Both the position numbers and the translations under genes were made by a program. Shown here piece by piece: positions 8,748-17,322 of a stretch of 64,000 bases of DNA (position 1 is the first letter of the stretch; each line of letters begins with the position of its first letter). The notes under the pieces were generated by a model. The model ran no database searches and was not told the DNA's origin. It saw only the letters and a program-made list of their open reading frames with translations. The stretch is from Flagellatimonas centrodinii (lineage in GTDB: Bacteria; Pseudomonadota; Gammaproteobacteria; Nevskiales; Nevskiaceae): contig NZ_CP092104.1 of the NCBI RefSeq assembly GCF_016918765.2, positions 930,001-994,000 on the forward strand, written 5' to 3'.

Positions 8748-9194
8748 TCAGTGCAGCAAGCGGTCGCGCAGGGCATGCACCTCGTCGTGGTGGCGCCGCG
8801 CCATCTCGGCCTGGCGCATCACCATGGCGCGCACGTCCTGCGGCAGGTCCCAGTTTTCGACGTCGGCATACAGCTCGTCGGCCAGCGACTCTTCCACTTC
8901 CGCCTCGTCGAGAATGGTCTTTTCGTCGCGCCCGTAGGCGAGCGCCCGCAGGTGCAGCACCGTGCGGTGCAGGGCGTTGTCGAAGGTGGCGCGGGTGGGC
9001 GGGTCACCGCCCAGCCGGCGGGCCGCTGCCTGCAGTTCTTCAGCCGCCTGGTGGAAGAACTGGGCGTAGTCATGCAGCGAATGTTTCAGCTCTTCGTGAT
9101 GCGCTTCCTGCGCCGCCGCTTCCAGCGTGCTTTCACCGTTCTTGGACGTGACGATGAGGCGATTCAACAACGTCAGGGTATCGACCGAATTCAT
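8748..9194 (-). CDS. DUF2383-type four-helix protein
   Basis: A 148-residue soluble, all-helical protein with no Cys. The opening LTLLNRLIVTSKNGESTLEAAA is typical of the DUF2383 / PA2169-like family, a ferritin-like four-helix bundle found in stress-induced contexts. An AGAGGAGA ribosome site precedes the ATG. Many acidic residues and His (HHEELKHSLHDYAQFFH) could bind metal, but the strict ferritin E-x-x-H pattern is not clear. The neighbour downstream on the same strand direction is truD; the gene upstream is a small unknown protein. Confidence 0.7.
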   Translation of the reverse strand: MNSVDTLTLLNRLIVTSKNGESTLEAAAQEAHHEELKHSLHDYAQFFHQAAEELQAAARRLGGDPPTRATFDNALHRTVLHLRALAYGRDEKTILDEAEVEESLADELYADVENWDLPQDVRAMVMRQAEMARRHHDEVHALRDRLLH

Positions 9195-9340
9195 GACCGT
9201 GTCTCCTCTAATGGGACCGCGCAGCGCCCGCAGGCCGCACCGCCACCACCGGAAACCGATCGACCCGATGCTGCCGGGGCGCTGCGGGCAAATTCAGCTT
9301 ACGCCGCCTGGCCGGGGACGCAAGCGCCCCCGGTGCGGTG

Positions 9341-9526
9341 TCAGCGGGCGCCCGCGGACGGTCTGTTCTGCGATTTCTTCTGTGGCGGGGTCGCCGCCAG
9401 TGGCCGGGCGGCGCGGCGGCGGTCACGTTGCCGCAGGGTCATCGCAAAGGCCTCGGCCTGTTCGCGGTCGGCAAAGGCGTAGTTGCCGTGTTCGGTTTTC
9501 ACCTGGTTGCCAATGAGGACGTTCAT
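9341..9526 (-). CDS. Small basic protein of unknown function
   Basis: A 61-residue protein. The start at 9526 is chosen over the upstream ATG at 9577 because AGAGGAG lies 6-8 bp ahead of it. Residues 1-32 (MNVLIGNQVKTEHGNYAFAD...) look folded; the last 30 are Arg/Pro/Lys-rich and probably disordered, suggesting nucleic-acid contact. I do not recognise a family. The strong ribosome site is the main evidence that it is real. Confidence 0.5.
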   Translation of the reverse strand: MNVLIGNQVKTEHGNYAFADREQAEAFAMTLRQRDRRRAARPLAATPPQKKSQNRPSAGAR

Positions 9527-9642
9527 GGTCGTTCTCCTCTGTTGAACCTGATAGTGAGACCGGCCATCGCGCCACAAGTTGCGCTGAATCTCTCTGCTCG
9601 CCGGCGCGGGCTGGCGCTGGCGCCGGCGCCGATGCCGTCCAC

Positions 9643-10830
9643 TCAGTGCGCAGAACTGAAGTTGAAATAGAGCGGGTTCGACAGCGCCACCATCGTGCCG
9701 CCCACCGCGATCGACAGCGGCACCTGCGGATACAGCGTTGGCGGCCCGGTGACTTCCACCCGGTAGTAGCGGCGCTGGCCCACCGGCGGGGTGTCCGTGA
9801 ACACGGCGCGGGACTGCCCCGGCAGAATCGTCAGCGCGGTCAGCTCGGCACCGTCGGCCACCACACGCACGAAATACGGCAGCAGCCGCGGCGGGCCGTC
9901 CACCAGGTCCACGTGGAAGGTGACCGGCTCACCGCTGGCGGCGACGTTGTCGCCCATCATCATGTCCGCCTCACCGTCGCCGTCGAGATCGGCATAGAAC
10001 TCCAGCCGCGGCGCATAGGGGTTGGCGCTTACCGACACGCGGCCGTTGGTCAGCGCATCCACCACCGCCTCGGCCGAGCGATCGGTGGCGAACACCCAGG
10101 TGGTGGGCGTGCCGACATTGTTGGCCGGCGCCTGGTAGGAATTGCTGGACGGCGTTTCGCCCGGCGCCGGTACGCCGTGATGCGAATCGCTGCCGCCGCG
10201 GCCGGTGAGATCCCGCCCCGACTTCAGCATGTCATCCCAGATGAGCAGGGCCGAGGCGTTGGCGCCGTTGGCCCAGATGGCGGACTGCCACACCTCGATC
10301 GAGTTGACGATGTCGTAGCTGAAACCGAAGTGGTCGGCCGCCGCTGGGTGATTGGCAGACAGATGAATGCCTTCCTGGCGCACGTGCTCACCGATCCGCA
10401 CGTCGGCATCGTCACGCAGGTCGTACAGTGTCTGGTGGTCGTAAGGCCGCGCCGAAAAGGTGTTGCCATGCCCGCGCTGGGTGGTCCACTCGGCACCGTA
10501 GAGCATGATCACCCGGCTGTTGAGGAAATCCGGATCGACCCAGGTGTTGTGGGCCACATCACCGCCCACATGGTTGTCGTGATCGGTAATCGCCAGATAG
10601 TCGACCCCCGCCGCCTGCGCCAGCGCGGTGATCCGCGCAATCGGGTTGAGGCTGGAATCGTCGCTGTGTTAGGAGTGCACGTGCAGATCGCCCGCCAGCC
10701 ACTCGCCATCGGTCAGGCTGGCCACCGGCCCGCCACCCTGATCGGGCCCCGCCAGTGGCGACCCGCCACAGGCCACCAGAAACAGCACCGAACCGCATGC
10801 CACGGCAACGTGTTGACCCACCCGCTTCAC
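9643..10830 (-). pseudogene. PHP-domain lipoprotein (CehA/McbA-like) with in-frame TAA
   Basis: Reading from a GTG at 10830 (AAGGGGG upstream) gives a lipoprotein signal with LFLVAC (Cys21), then the PHP metal motif GDLHVHS at residues 47-53, a TAA stop at 10669-10671 (codon 54), and in the same frame HSDDSSLNP... to the end at 9643. The PHP first motif is normally continuous (DLHVHS-x-x-S-x-D), so the stop replaces one residue inside an otherwise intact gene; TAC or TAT (Tyr) to TAA is the simplest change. Downstream, the ITDHDN, GAEWTT, NHP and GGSDSHHG metal-ligand motifs are all intact, and the C-terminal part has a beta-sandwich-like tail. Either a recent nonsense mutation, a base-call error, or rare readthrough. 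An ATG at 10569 could restart translation but would lose the first metal ligands. Confidence 0.8.
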
Positions 10831-11048
10831 AGGAACCCCCTTTGTTTACCCTGCCGGAATTCTAGCGGGCGGCGATGACGGTGCGGCGAAGGCGGGCGCT
10901 GGCATGACCGTATGGACGTCATCTGGATCGCCTGCAATCCCCCGGTTGGGCGGAATATTGATCGTTGGGGTCGGCCCCCGATCACGTCCGGGCGTCGTTG
11001 TTGACGCACGATAGACTCAAGGCACGATCACCACGGGAAGCCGTTTCA

Positions 11049-12695
11049 ATGAACCCAACCCAAGTGGCCACGTGGCCGACACTCACGCCCGGCACGCCGG
11101 TTCACGCGGTTGTCGCCAATGTCGATCTGGTGGTGCTGCGCTGGCCCGACGAAGACAAGGTGTCGGTGCTCTACGGCCGCTGCCGCCATCGTGGCGCACT
11201 GATGGCCGATGGCGGTGTCAGCGGTGAGCGACTCAGTTGCCACCTGCACGGCTCCACATACCGCTGGGCCGACGGCAAGAACATTCACTACCCGGGCGCC
11301 GACCTGAAGCGCTTCAAGGCTTGGATCGAGGACGGCGCGGTGTGGGTGGACGCCGACGAGATTGCCGAATGGGAACGCGCCAACCCGCAAAAGTACGCGC
11401 GCGACACCTATCTCGGCACCTACGCCGACCTCAAGGGCAGCGACGACGAGCCGCACGTCAAGGGCATTCAGGCGCTGGCCCGCGACGGGCTGGACAAGGT
11501 GGGGCATCACGGCGCCATGGCGGCCATGGGCGTGCCCGGACACACCCTGCCGCGCTGGGACGACCTGCAGATTCTCACCGCCCAGTTGCATCGCCCGCCG
11601 CTGCTGGACGACGCAGCCGTGGGCACCGACGTGGTGATCGGACCCAACGCCGCCCGGCCGCTACGGCTGGAGATTCCCCTGCTGGTGTCCGACATGAGTT
11701 TTGGCGCACTGTCTGAAGAGGCCAAGCGCGCCCTGGCCATGGGCGCCGAGCAGGCCGGCACCGGCATCTGCTCCGGCGAAGGCGGCATGCTCGATGAAGA
11801 GCAGCAGGCCAACAGCCGCTACTTCTACGAGCTGGCCTCGGCGCGCTTCGGTTTTTCCATGGACAAGGTGGCGCGCTGCCAGGCCTTTCACTTCAAGGGC
11901 GGACAGGCCGCCAAAACCGGCACCGGTGGCCACTTGCCCGGCCACAAGGTTACCGAGCGCATCGCAAAGGTGCGTGGCCTGAAGGCGGGCCAGTCAGCGG
12001 TCTCGCCCGCGCGTTTTCCCGACTGGACCACGGTGGCCGACTATCGCGTCTTTGCCAGCGAGGTGCGCGCCGCCACCGGCGGCATTCCCATCGGCTTCAA
12101 GCTATCGGCGCAGCACATCGAAAAGGATATCGACGCAGCGCTGGAGGCGAGTGCCGACTACATCATCCTGGACGGTCGCGGCGGCGGCACGGGCGCCGCG
12201 CCACTGCTGTTTCGCGACAACATTTCGGTGCCCACCATTCCCGCGCTGGCGCGGGCCCGGGCGCACCTGGACCGCTGCGACCGGGCCGATGTGACGCTCA
12301 TCATCACCGGCGGCCTGCGCACCCCGGCCGACTTCATCAAGGCGCTGGCGCTGGGGGCCGATGCCATTGCCGTGTCCAACGTCGCCCTGCAGGCCATCGG
12401 CTGTCTGGGCATGCGCGCCTGCCACACCAACCACTGCCCGGTGGGTATCGCCACGCAGCAGGAACATCTGCGCGCCCGGTTGCAGGTGCAGACCTCGGCG
12501 GACCAACTGGCCCGCTACCTGACGGCGGCCACCGATCTCATAAAGGTCATGGCCCGCGCCTGCGGGCACACACACGTCAGCCAGTTCAACCGCGACGACC
12601 TGACCACCTGGCATCGCGACATGGCCGCGCTGAGCGGCGTGGGCTTCGGCGGCGTTGGCGCGCCTGACGGTGCCCGCCAAAATCCGTCGATCTGA
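11049..12695 (+). CDS. Rieske-glutamate synthase domain fusion protein
   Basis: A 548-residue protein. Residues about 1-105 form a Rieske [2Fe-2S] domain with both ligand boxes, CRH and CHLH. Residues about 180-530 are the FMN-binding domain of glutamate synthase (GltB2-like): SDMSFGALSEEAK, GTGICSGEGGM, the QxAKTGTGGHLPG loop, and CLGMRACHTNHC, which has the C-x5-C-x4-C spacing of the GltS [3Fe-4S] cluster. There is no amidotransferase domain, so it is not a full glutamate synthase. Such GltB2-only proteins act on other substrates, for example N-methylglutamate formation, but no partner subunits are seen here. The start at 11049 is chosen because residues before it are low-complexity and not conserved-looking. 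Confidence 0.8.
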   Translation: MNPTQVATWPTLTPGTPVHAVVANVDLVVLRWPDEDKVSVLYGRCRHRGALMADGGVSGERLSCHLHGSTYRWADGKNIHYPGADLKRFKAWIEDGAVWVDADEIAEWERANPQKYARDTYLGTYADLKGSDDEPHVKGIQALARDGLDKVGHHGAMAAMGVPGHTLPRWDDLQILTAQLHRPPLLDDAAVGTDVVIGPNAARPLRLEIPLLVSDMSFGALSEEAKRALAMGAEQAGTGICSGEGGMLDEEQQANSRYFYELASARFGFSMDKVARCQAFHFKGGQAAKTGTGGHLPGHKVTERIAKVRGLKAGQSAVSPARFPDWTTVADYRVFASEVRAATGGIPIGFKLSAQHIEKDIDAALEASADYIILDGRGGGTGAAPLLFRDNISVPTIPALARARAHLDRCDRADVTLIITGGLRTPADFIKALALGADAIAVSNVALQAIGCLGMRACHTNHCPVGIATQQEHLRARLQVQTSADQLARYLTAATDLIKVMARACGHTHVSQFNRDDLTTWHRDMAALSGVGFGGVGAPDGARQNPSI

Positions 12696-12815
12696 GCTGA
12701 CGGACAGGCTCGATAAGTTCCGGAACGTGTGGTCATCACCCCCATCAGCGGGAGCTGAACGTTGGCGCGCACGCCGGCTTTGCCATTTTTTGCCAAGATG
12801 GTAGGCTGCGCGGGC

Positions 12816-13049
12816 ATGACCACCATGAACATTTCACTGCCCGATGCCCTGCGCGCATTTGTCGAAGCACGGGTCGCGCAAGGCGGCTACGGCACCAGTA
12901 GCGAGTACCTGCGCGAACTCATTCGCAAAGACCAGGACCGCACCCACTTGCGCGAGCTGCTCCTCGCCGGGGCGATGACACCGCCGACGGTATCTGCCGA
13001 TCGCGACTATTTCGACCGCCTGCGCGACGGGGTCAACGCCTCGCCGTGA
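12816..13049 (+). CDS. parD: ParD-type antitoxin
   Basis: A 77-residue ribbon-helix-helix protein. MTTMNISLPDALRAF is the beta strand and first helix that bind DNA; the second half (DQDRTHLRELLLAGAM...) is the flexible toxin-neutralising tail. The start at 12816 removes an unlikely N-terminal extension; ATG at 12825 is also possible. The stop codon overlaps the toxin start (GTGA), as is usual in these pairs. It probably represses its own operon. Confidence 0.85.
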   Translation: MTTMNISLPDALRAFVEARVAQGGYGTSSEYLRELIRKDQDRTHLRELLLAGAMTPPTVSADRDYFDRLRDGVNASP

Positions 13050-13384
13050 ACGCACTGCCGGTGGTCCTCCGCCAGCAGGCGGAACGGGACATCGAGGCCG
13101 CCATCGCCCACTACCGCATTGAGGCGGGCGCTGCCGTCGCACTCCGACTGGTTGACGAGCTCGAACGCGCGCTTCGCAACATGGGCCGCTATCCCCACGC
13201 AGGTTCGGGTCGATACGCGCACGAACTCACGCTTCCCGGCCTACGATTTCAGCCCTTGCGCCGGTTTCCGTATCTCGTGTTCTACGTCGTGCAACACCGC
13301 CAGGTGAATGTCTGGCGCGTACTGCACCGTAGCCGCGATATCCCTGCTTGGCTCGACGAACCCGATGGTCAAGGCCAGCGTTAG
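13046..13384 (+). CDS. parE: ParE/RelE-superfamily toxin
   Basis: A 112-residue toxin starting at GTG 13046, overlapping parD by 4 bp. The fold signature is present: VLRQQAERDIEAAIAHYR at the N-terminus, and the final strands RRFPYLVFYVVQHRQVNVWRVLHRSRDIP. ParE members poison DNA gyrase, while RelE members cleave mRNA; the Arg-rich end and partner ParD favour ParE. A tandem repeat and an XRE gene follow. Confidence 0.85.
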   Translation: MNALPVVLRQQAERDIEAAIAHYRIEAGAAVALRLVDELERALRNMGRYPHAGSGRYAHELTLPGLRFQPLRRFPYLVFYVVQHRQVNVWRVLHRSRDIPAWLDEPDGQGQR

Positions 13385-13409
13385 GGGCTCACAAGGGCGT
13401 GGCCCTCAA

Positions 13410-13457
13410 TTGTTCGCCGAGCGATCCGGACGATTGTTCGCCGAGCGATCCGGACGA
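13410..13457. repeat. Tandem duplication of 24 bp
   Basis: Two identical adjacent 24-bp units (13410-13433 and 13434-13457), each starting TTGTTCGCCGAGCGATCC, lie between the convergent parE and XRE genes. The second copy abuts the XRE stop codon. It does not fall in a coding region. It looks like a recent duplication by slippage. Confidence 0.9.
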
Positions 13458-13688
13458 TCAGTCGGCCAACAAGGCCAGGGGCGCCACGGACAGCGCAGCG
13501 GCAAGACGCTCGACCACATCCAGCGTGACGTTTCGCTTCCCGCGCTCGATGTCACTCAGGTAGGTCTGGTGGAGGCCGCTGCGCTCAGCCAGCTGTTCCT
13601 GGGTGAGCCCCGCATGCTGCCGGGCGGCTCGCAGATTGCGCGCAAGCTGTTCGCGCAACACAGACGCTGGGCTGGGGGACGTGGACAT
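13458..13688 (-). CDS. XRE-family helix-turn-helix regulator
   Basis: A 76-residue protein made of a single HTH_3 domain: NLRAARQHAGLTQEQLAERSG is helices 1-3 and LHQTYLSDIERGKRNVTLD is the recognition helix region. No effector domain, so it is a Cro-like DNA-binding protein. It is convergent with the ParDE pair and could belong to a restriction or toxin system whose partner has been lost. A palindrome about 43 bp upstream is a candidate operator. Confidence 0.85.
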   Translation of the reverse strand: MSTSPSPASVLREQLARNLRAARQHAGLTQEQLAERSGLHQTYLSDIERGKRNVTLDVVERLAAALSVAPLALLAD

Positions 13689-13730
13689 ACCGCAGAAGCA
13701 TCAGGGCTTGTCCACTGGGAATGAATAGAC

Positions 13731-13741
13731 TATAAGTTATA
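13731..13741. promoter_or_regulatory. Candidate operator/promoter of the XRE gene
   Basis: TATAAGTTATA is a perfect inverted repeat in an AT-rich patch upstream of the XRE gene, flanked by GAATGAATAGAC. It could hold the -10 region and the regulator's own binding site, as in controller-protein genes. Support is by position and symmetry only. Confidence 0.35.
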
Positions 13742-13991
13742 TTCCGATTGCACCGAGCTCGACATGGAGTCGCCCAAACCCCCGAATGGATCGCCGGATC
13801 TCGTCATTCCCCAGCCCTTCCACCTCGTTCGGATTCGCAACCTCTTGATGGCGGCGGTCGAGAACGGCAGCACGCGGGGTGATACGGAATATCTCGACCA
13901 TCTGGCGCAACTGGCGCGCGGGGTTGCTGAGGCGGCGGGCGAGCAATCTCGCGTGAACTCCGGGGTCTGAGCCCGGCTAACGCGACCATCC
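13742..13991. other. Intergenic stretch without a convincing gene
   Basis: Short open frames exist on both strands (68-69 residues, for example 13764-13970 on the plus strand), but neither has a ribosome site or recognisable features. They overlap each other antisense. I treat the stretch as non-coding or gene remnant. Confidence 0.4.
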
Positions 13992-14471
13992 TCATGTCCT
14001 TTTGGTATCTCGAATCAGGCGATCAACCTGACTGATTTGCGCCGATATCGTTCTCGAATCGGCGGCGGGCGACATGTCCGACACTTTAACCTCTAGCGGC
14101 GCGAAGTAGTGCCGATGCCGTGCATAGAGGTAAACAACCCGGTTGACATGATGAATGCCGGGCAGGATCCACTGGTCCTCACCCTCGTCGCATCCATCAA
14201 TGACCGTCCATACGCGACTGGGGTCGAGTTTCTGAACCAGCGCCCAATCCGCTCCGAACGTTTCGATCCCCAACCCACCCCATGAGTCGAAATGCGCTTC
14301 GGGGTGCTTCATCGGCCGGAAGCGAAGGTCAAAAGCTTCCTCCGAGATCACAAGCAATGCAGCGCTATCGGAAGACTTCGTTCGTGGGTCGACGTTATCG
14401 GTCAATCGCTTGCCCTCGATCCAAGTCAAATGCTCAAAGTAGCTCCAGCCCCAACTCTCGAAGATAGGCAT
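13992..14471 (-). CDS. Hypothetical protein next to the nuclease-helicase
   Basis: A 159-residue protein starting at MPIFESWGWSYFEH. It overlaps the 3' end of the nuclease-helicase gene by 38 bp, in a different frame, so the two are translationally linked. It is rich in Trp, His and Asp (for example DGCDEGEDQWILPGIHHVNRVVYLYARHRHYFAPLEV), and has no signal or membrane segment. I do not recognise a family. In defence-type loci such overlapping small genes often encode a partner or inhibitor; that is inference. Confidence 0.5.
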   Translation of the reverse strand: MPIFESWGWSYFEHLTWIEGKRLTDNVDPRTKSSDSAALLVISEEAFDLRFRPMKHPEAHFDSWGGLGIETFGADWALVQKLDPSRVWTVIDGCDEGEDQWILPGIHHVNRVVYLYARHRHYFAPLEVKVSDMSPAADSRTISAQISQVDRLIRDTKRT

Positions 14472-16425
14472 GGGTCTCGTCGTAAAAACGCGGCGATCTC
14501 GTCGCGTCATCCTCCGCGCCCGTGGGCACCACAATTACCATACCCTGGCGCGCGCGGGTGAGGAGGACTCGGTAGGCGTTGAGCTGATAGCGCTGACTAT
14601 GTGACTTCAGAATTCGCTGCCAGCGGTCGCCGCGAAAGCTGAAATGCTGCCAGCCGTCGCCCACGCGCCGAAAGTCGGCATCCCATGCCACGCAGCTCCA
14701 GTCCAACTCCAGCCCCTGAACATGGAACTCGGTGGCGACATCTTCGAGGTAATAGCTACTCCGCACATCAGCCTTGTCATTGAGGAACCAGTGCACCGGA
14801 TCCATCGGTGAGCGCACATCAATGGCGTAGGGCTTGAGCCGCTGCGCCTGGCTGGATACCACCAAACCATACCGCTCACTGCCACGCGCCTGTGCACGTG
14901 TCCAGGCCTTGGCATCCGCAAACGAACGCGTGAGTACGATGGGGTAGCGCGCTTTGAATTCGCCGTAGAGCTCGCGGGCTTGGGCCACCTCACCGTCCAA
15001 TGCAGCCTTGACCCACGCACTGACCGTCTCCGCGCGGAAGGAACGCATCGACACGGAGAGATGTAGCTCCGAATGGAGATGCACACGGCCGCGTTCAGCC
15101 ATCTGCCGGAGTAGGTCGGTCGCTTGGTACTCGCGATCATGGAGATTTGGCGAAGCGTAAACCTCCCAGTCGGGATACTGATCGCGCACCGCCTCAAGCC
15201 ATCCCCCGATACCTGCTTCGCCGGTGTTGATCTCCTGCCCGCCACCGACCAAGCACACGATGACCGCCCAGTCCGGATGGCGATCCATACACGAGATTAA
15301 GAATTCCGGCTCTGACTGATTGAAGCCCGCCACGCCTTTCTTTCGTCGCATGAAACTACTGGTCTGCGTCGCGTCCCAAGCTCGCTGGGCTTCATCAAAC
15401 AAGGCCACATGATCGATCGGCGGGCGCGACATGTCCCGCAAGCCTTCGTCGCGGAAGTCATGCACGTTCTGAATAAAGGCCTTGATCTGACTCCGAGCCT
15501 TACCCTTCCCGATACGCTCACCTGCACGCTTCGCCTGCGCCACCCGATCACGCGCCAAGGCCTCATGAAGAATCTTCACAAGCGGACCATTCCCCGATAG
15601 AAACACGCTGTAAAGCTCGCTCTCAGGTTCAATGTGCTGCGTAGCGATGTTGAGACCCACCAGCGTCTTCCCAGCACCCGGCACACCCGTCACAAAGCAG
15701 ATCGCCTTGCGGCGCTGCGCGCGACTCTCCGCGATGATCTGTTCCAGCCGCTGGCTTGTCTCCGCCAGATTGATCGCGCCTGCATCACTCCGTGAAAGCG
15801 CCTCAACGCTGTGGCCGGCGTACAGTGCTGTAGCAGCCTCGACAATAGTTGGCGTCGGCCGATAGCGCCCCCGGGTCCAAGCCTCCGGCTCCAGGCGCTC
15901 CGCTGGATAGGCCGTCAGCACTGCACTAATTGCATCGAACAAACCATCGGCGTGAATCGAGATCGGCGATAGGACCCGGTCGTCCTTGCTATCCGTCACC
16001 TGAGCTGGCGACGTTGGCGGGGCCTCGGTGGCAATCAGAATCGGCGCGATCACTGCACGATGACTGGTTTCGTGGAAATGCTTGAGATCGAGCGCGTAGT
16101 CGACCACTTGATCGATTGCGTGCGCTGGAAAGCGGGACTCGCCTACCTTGTACTCCAGCACGAACAACACCCCACGCAGGACCAACAGCACATCAATGCG
16201 ACGACCCATTCGGGGGATGGCGTACTCGAAATGTAGCGCTCCGCTACCGAAAGCTTCGATGAGTCGGGGCAGCGCACGCTTGAGGTGGGCAATCTCGAAC
16301 AACCAAGCGGCACGTTGCGTGTCCTCTACTGCAAAGTCGCTCGCCCGCGTCAATGCACCGAGAACGGCGTCGTCATGTTCAGTCAGAAACTGATCGGGCG
16401 TTAGTGAATAGGCGGCTCTGCGCAT
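14434..16425 (-). CDS. PD-(D/E)xK nuclease-DUF2075 helicase fusion
   Basis: A 663-residue protein. The N-terminal ~150 residues contain a restriction-endonuclease fold core: RRIDVLLVLRGVLFVLEYK gives the D...ExK triad. Residues about 235-640 are a DUF2075 (Schlafen group III-like) ATPase/helicase: Walker A GVPGAGKT near residue 246, Walker B HVALFDEAQ near 345, and an arginine-finger motif (LTRARQGMVIVVP) near 625. Proteins of this design occur in phage-defence islands. The gene sits in a lower-GC block with hypothetical genes and beside a toxin-antitoxin pair, which fits an acquired defence module. It is not part of a recognised multigene system here. Confidence 0.8.
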   Translation of the reverse strand: MRRAAYSLTPDQFLTEHDDAVLGALTRASDFAVEDTQRAAWLFEIAHLKRALPRLIEAFGSGALHFEYAIPRMGRRIDVLLVLRGVLFVLEYKVGESRFPAHAIDQVVDYALDLKHFHETSHRAVIAPILIATEAPPTSPAQVTDSKDDRVLSPISIHADGLFDAISAVLTAYPAERLEPEAWTRGRYRPTPTIVEAATALYAGHSVEALSRSDAGAINLAETSQRLEQIIAESRAQRRKAICFVTGVPGAGKTLVGLNIATQHIEPESELYSVFLSGNGPLVKILHEALARDRVAQAKRAGERIGKGKARSQIKAFIQNVHDFRDEGLRDMSRPPIDHVALFDEAQRAWDATQTSSFMRRKKGVAGFNQSEPEFLISCMDRHPDWAVIVCLVGGGQEINTGEAGIGGWLEAVRDQYPDWEVYASPNLHDREYQATDLLRQMAERGRVHLHSELHLSVSMRSFRAETVSAWVKAALDGEVAQARELYGEFKARYPIVLTRSFADAKAWTRAQARGSERYGLVVSSQAQRLKPYAIDVRSPMDPVHWFLNDKADVRSSYYLEDVATEFHVQGLELDWSCVAWDADFRRVGDGWQHFSFRGDRWQRILKSHSQRYQLNAYRVLLTRARQGMVIVVPTGAEDDATRSPRFYDETHAYLRELGLELL

Positions 16426-16434
16426 CGACCGAGC

Positions 16435-17250
16435 TTATCGCAGATCAGAACGAACTTCCGCCGGCATCAGACTGCTGAGGTCATCCGTCGCGCACACATC
16501 AGACGCATCAGCAGGCACTTGGTCACCAGCGCTTCTGGCAATCGACAAGGCATCCTCGAGAAGTGCTGCGTAGGCTCCGAGACGGAGCTTAATACTGAAT
16601 GTCAGAGCCCCAACCCAATACAGCACGATCATCGCAATAACGAGTAGTCCAGGGATCCAGCCGATGGACCAAGGCTCGACTCCACGCAGGTCTTTCACCT
16701 GCAGAAAGATCGCCGCGATCAGCGGCAGTAGACCGAGGTGATCCAGGCTACCGACCACGAATCTACGTCGCTGATCGAGCGTGGCGCGCCGCTGCTGAAC
16801 GTACTGGTGCCGAGCCTCCAACACAGCTGCCGGGAACGTCGAAAGCCACTCGACGATCTTGGCACTCGATCCGAAATCATGATCTAACTGAGCTGCAAAT
16901 TCGGCGCGATTATCCTTGAAGCTCAGGGGCTCCCTCCTGACCGTCAGCCAAATCATCACCACCCCGGCGAAGAGCTCGAGGCCAATGCCAAAGAGAGCGA
17001 CAAACCCCCGATACGGCGGCGGGGTCACATTGGCCCCGAGCAACGCGATGGAAGCGCCCAGCAGCATCACCGCGCCGGCCATCTTTTCGTTCGATACGAA
17101 CAGGGCCTTGCGCTGCCGAAAGGGCAGCGAGGCCTCGATGCGCGTCTCAAGTTCAGAGAACGTCAACTGAGCAGCTCCACTTGAGGTGAGCAGCAGCTTG
17201 TCGCTTTCATTCCGGGTCTGACCCCAATTGCTCTTAATATTCAGAATCAC
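16435..17250 (-). CDS. Four-span membrane protein of unknown function
   Basis: A 271-residue frame with two pairs of membrane spans (about residues 58-74, 84-103, 173-186, 196-217), each hairpin preceded by charged segments: the SLATT-like arrangement of small membrane proteins found near defence genes. The ATG at 17250 lies inside a 38-bp palindrome, and the first 29 residues (NWGQTRNESDK...) come from a common repeat-like sequence, so the real start may be TTG 17163 with GGAG 8 bp upstream. It ends 9 bp before the nuclease-helicase start and probably forms one operon with it; a pore-forming effector role is speculative. Confidence 0.6.
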   Translation of the reverse strand: MILNIKSNWGQTRNESDKLLLTSSGAAQLTFSELETRIEASLPFRQRKALFVSNEKMAGAVMLLGASIALLGANVTPPPYRGFVALFGIGLELFAGVVMIWLTVRREPLSFKDNRAEFAAQLDHDFGSSAKIVEWLSTFPAAVLEARHQYVQQRRATLDQRRRFVVGSLDHLGLLPLIAAIFLQVKDLRGVEPWSIGWIPGLLVIAMIVLYWVGALTFSIKLRLGAYAALLEDALSIARSAGDQVPADASDVCATDDLSSLMPAEVRSDLR

Positions 17251-17285
17251 AGGACCTCGCGCGGCATTTCGCGCGAGGTCCTGTG
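17248..17285. repeat. Perfect 16-bp palindrome with 6-bp loop
   Basis: CACAGGACCTCGCGCG pairs with CGCGCGAGGTCCTGTG around GCATTT. It separates two leftward genes and overlaps the annotated ATG of the membrane protein. There is no T-run. Next to it is the phrase ATTGGGGTCAGACCC (reverse strand), which recurs near REP-type elements in Proteobacteria. A REP/MITE-like insertion is possible. Confidence 0.75.
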
Positions 17286-17322
17286 CATTGCAAAGTTGGC
17301 TACAGCGTGGCGGCTTTCCACA

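Noticed and set aside
13764-13970. Small frame upstream of the XRE gene
   Set aside because: No ribosome site, and an antisense frame of the same length overlaps it.
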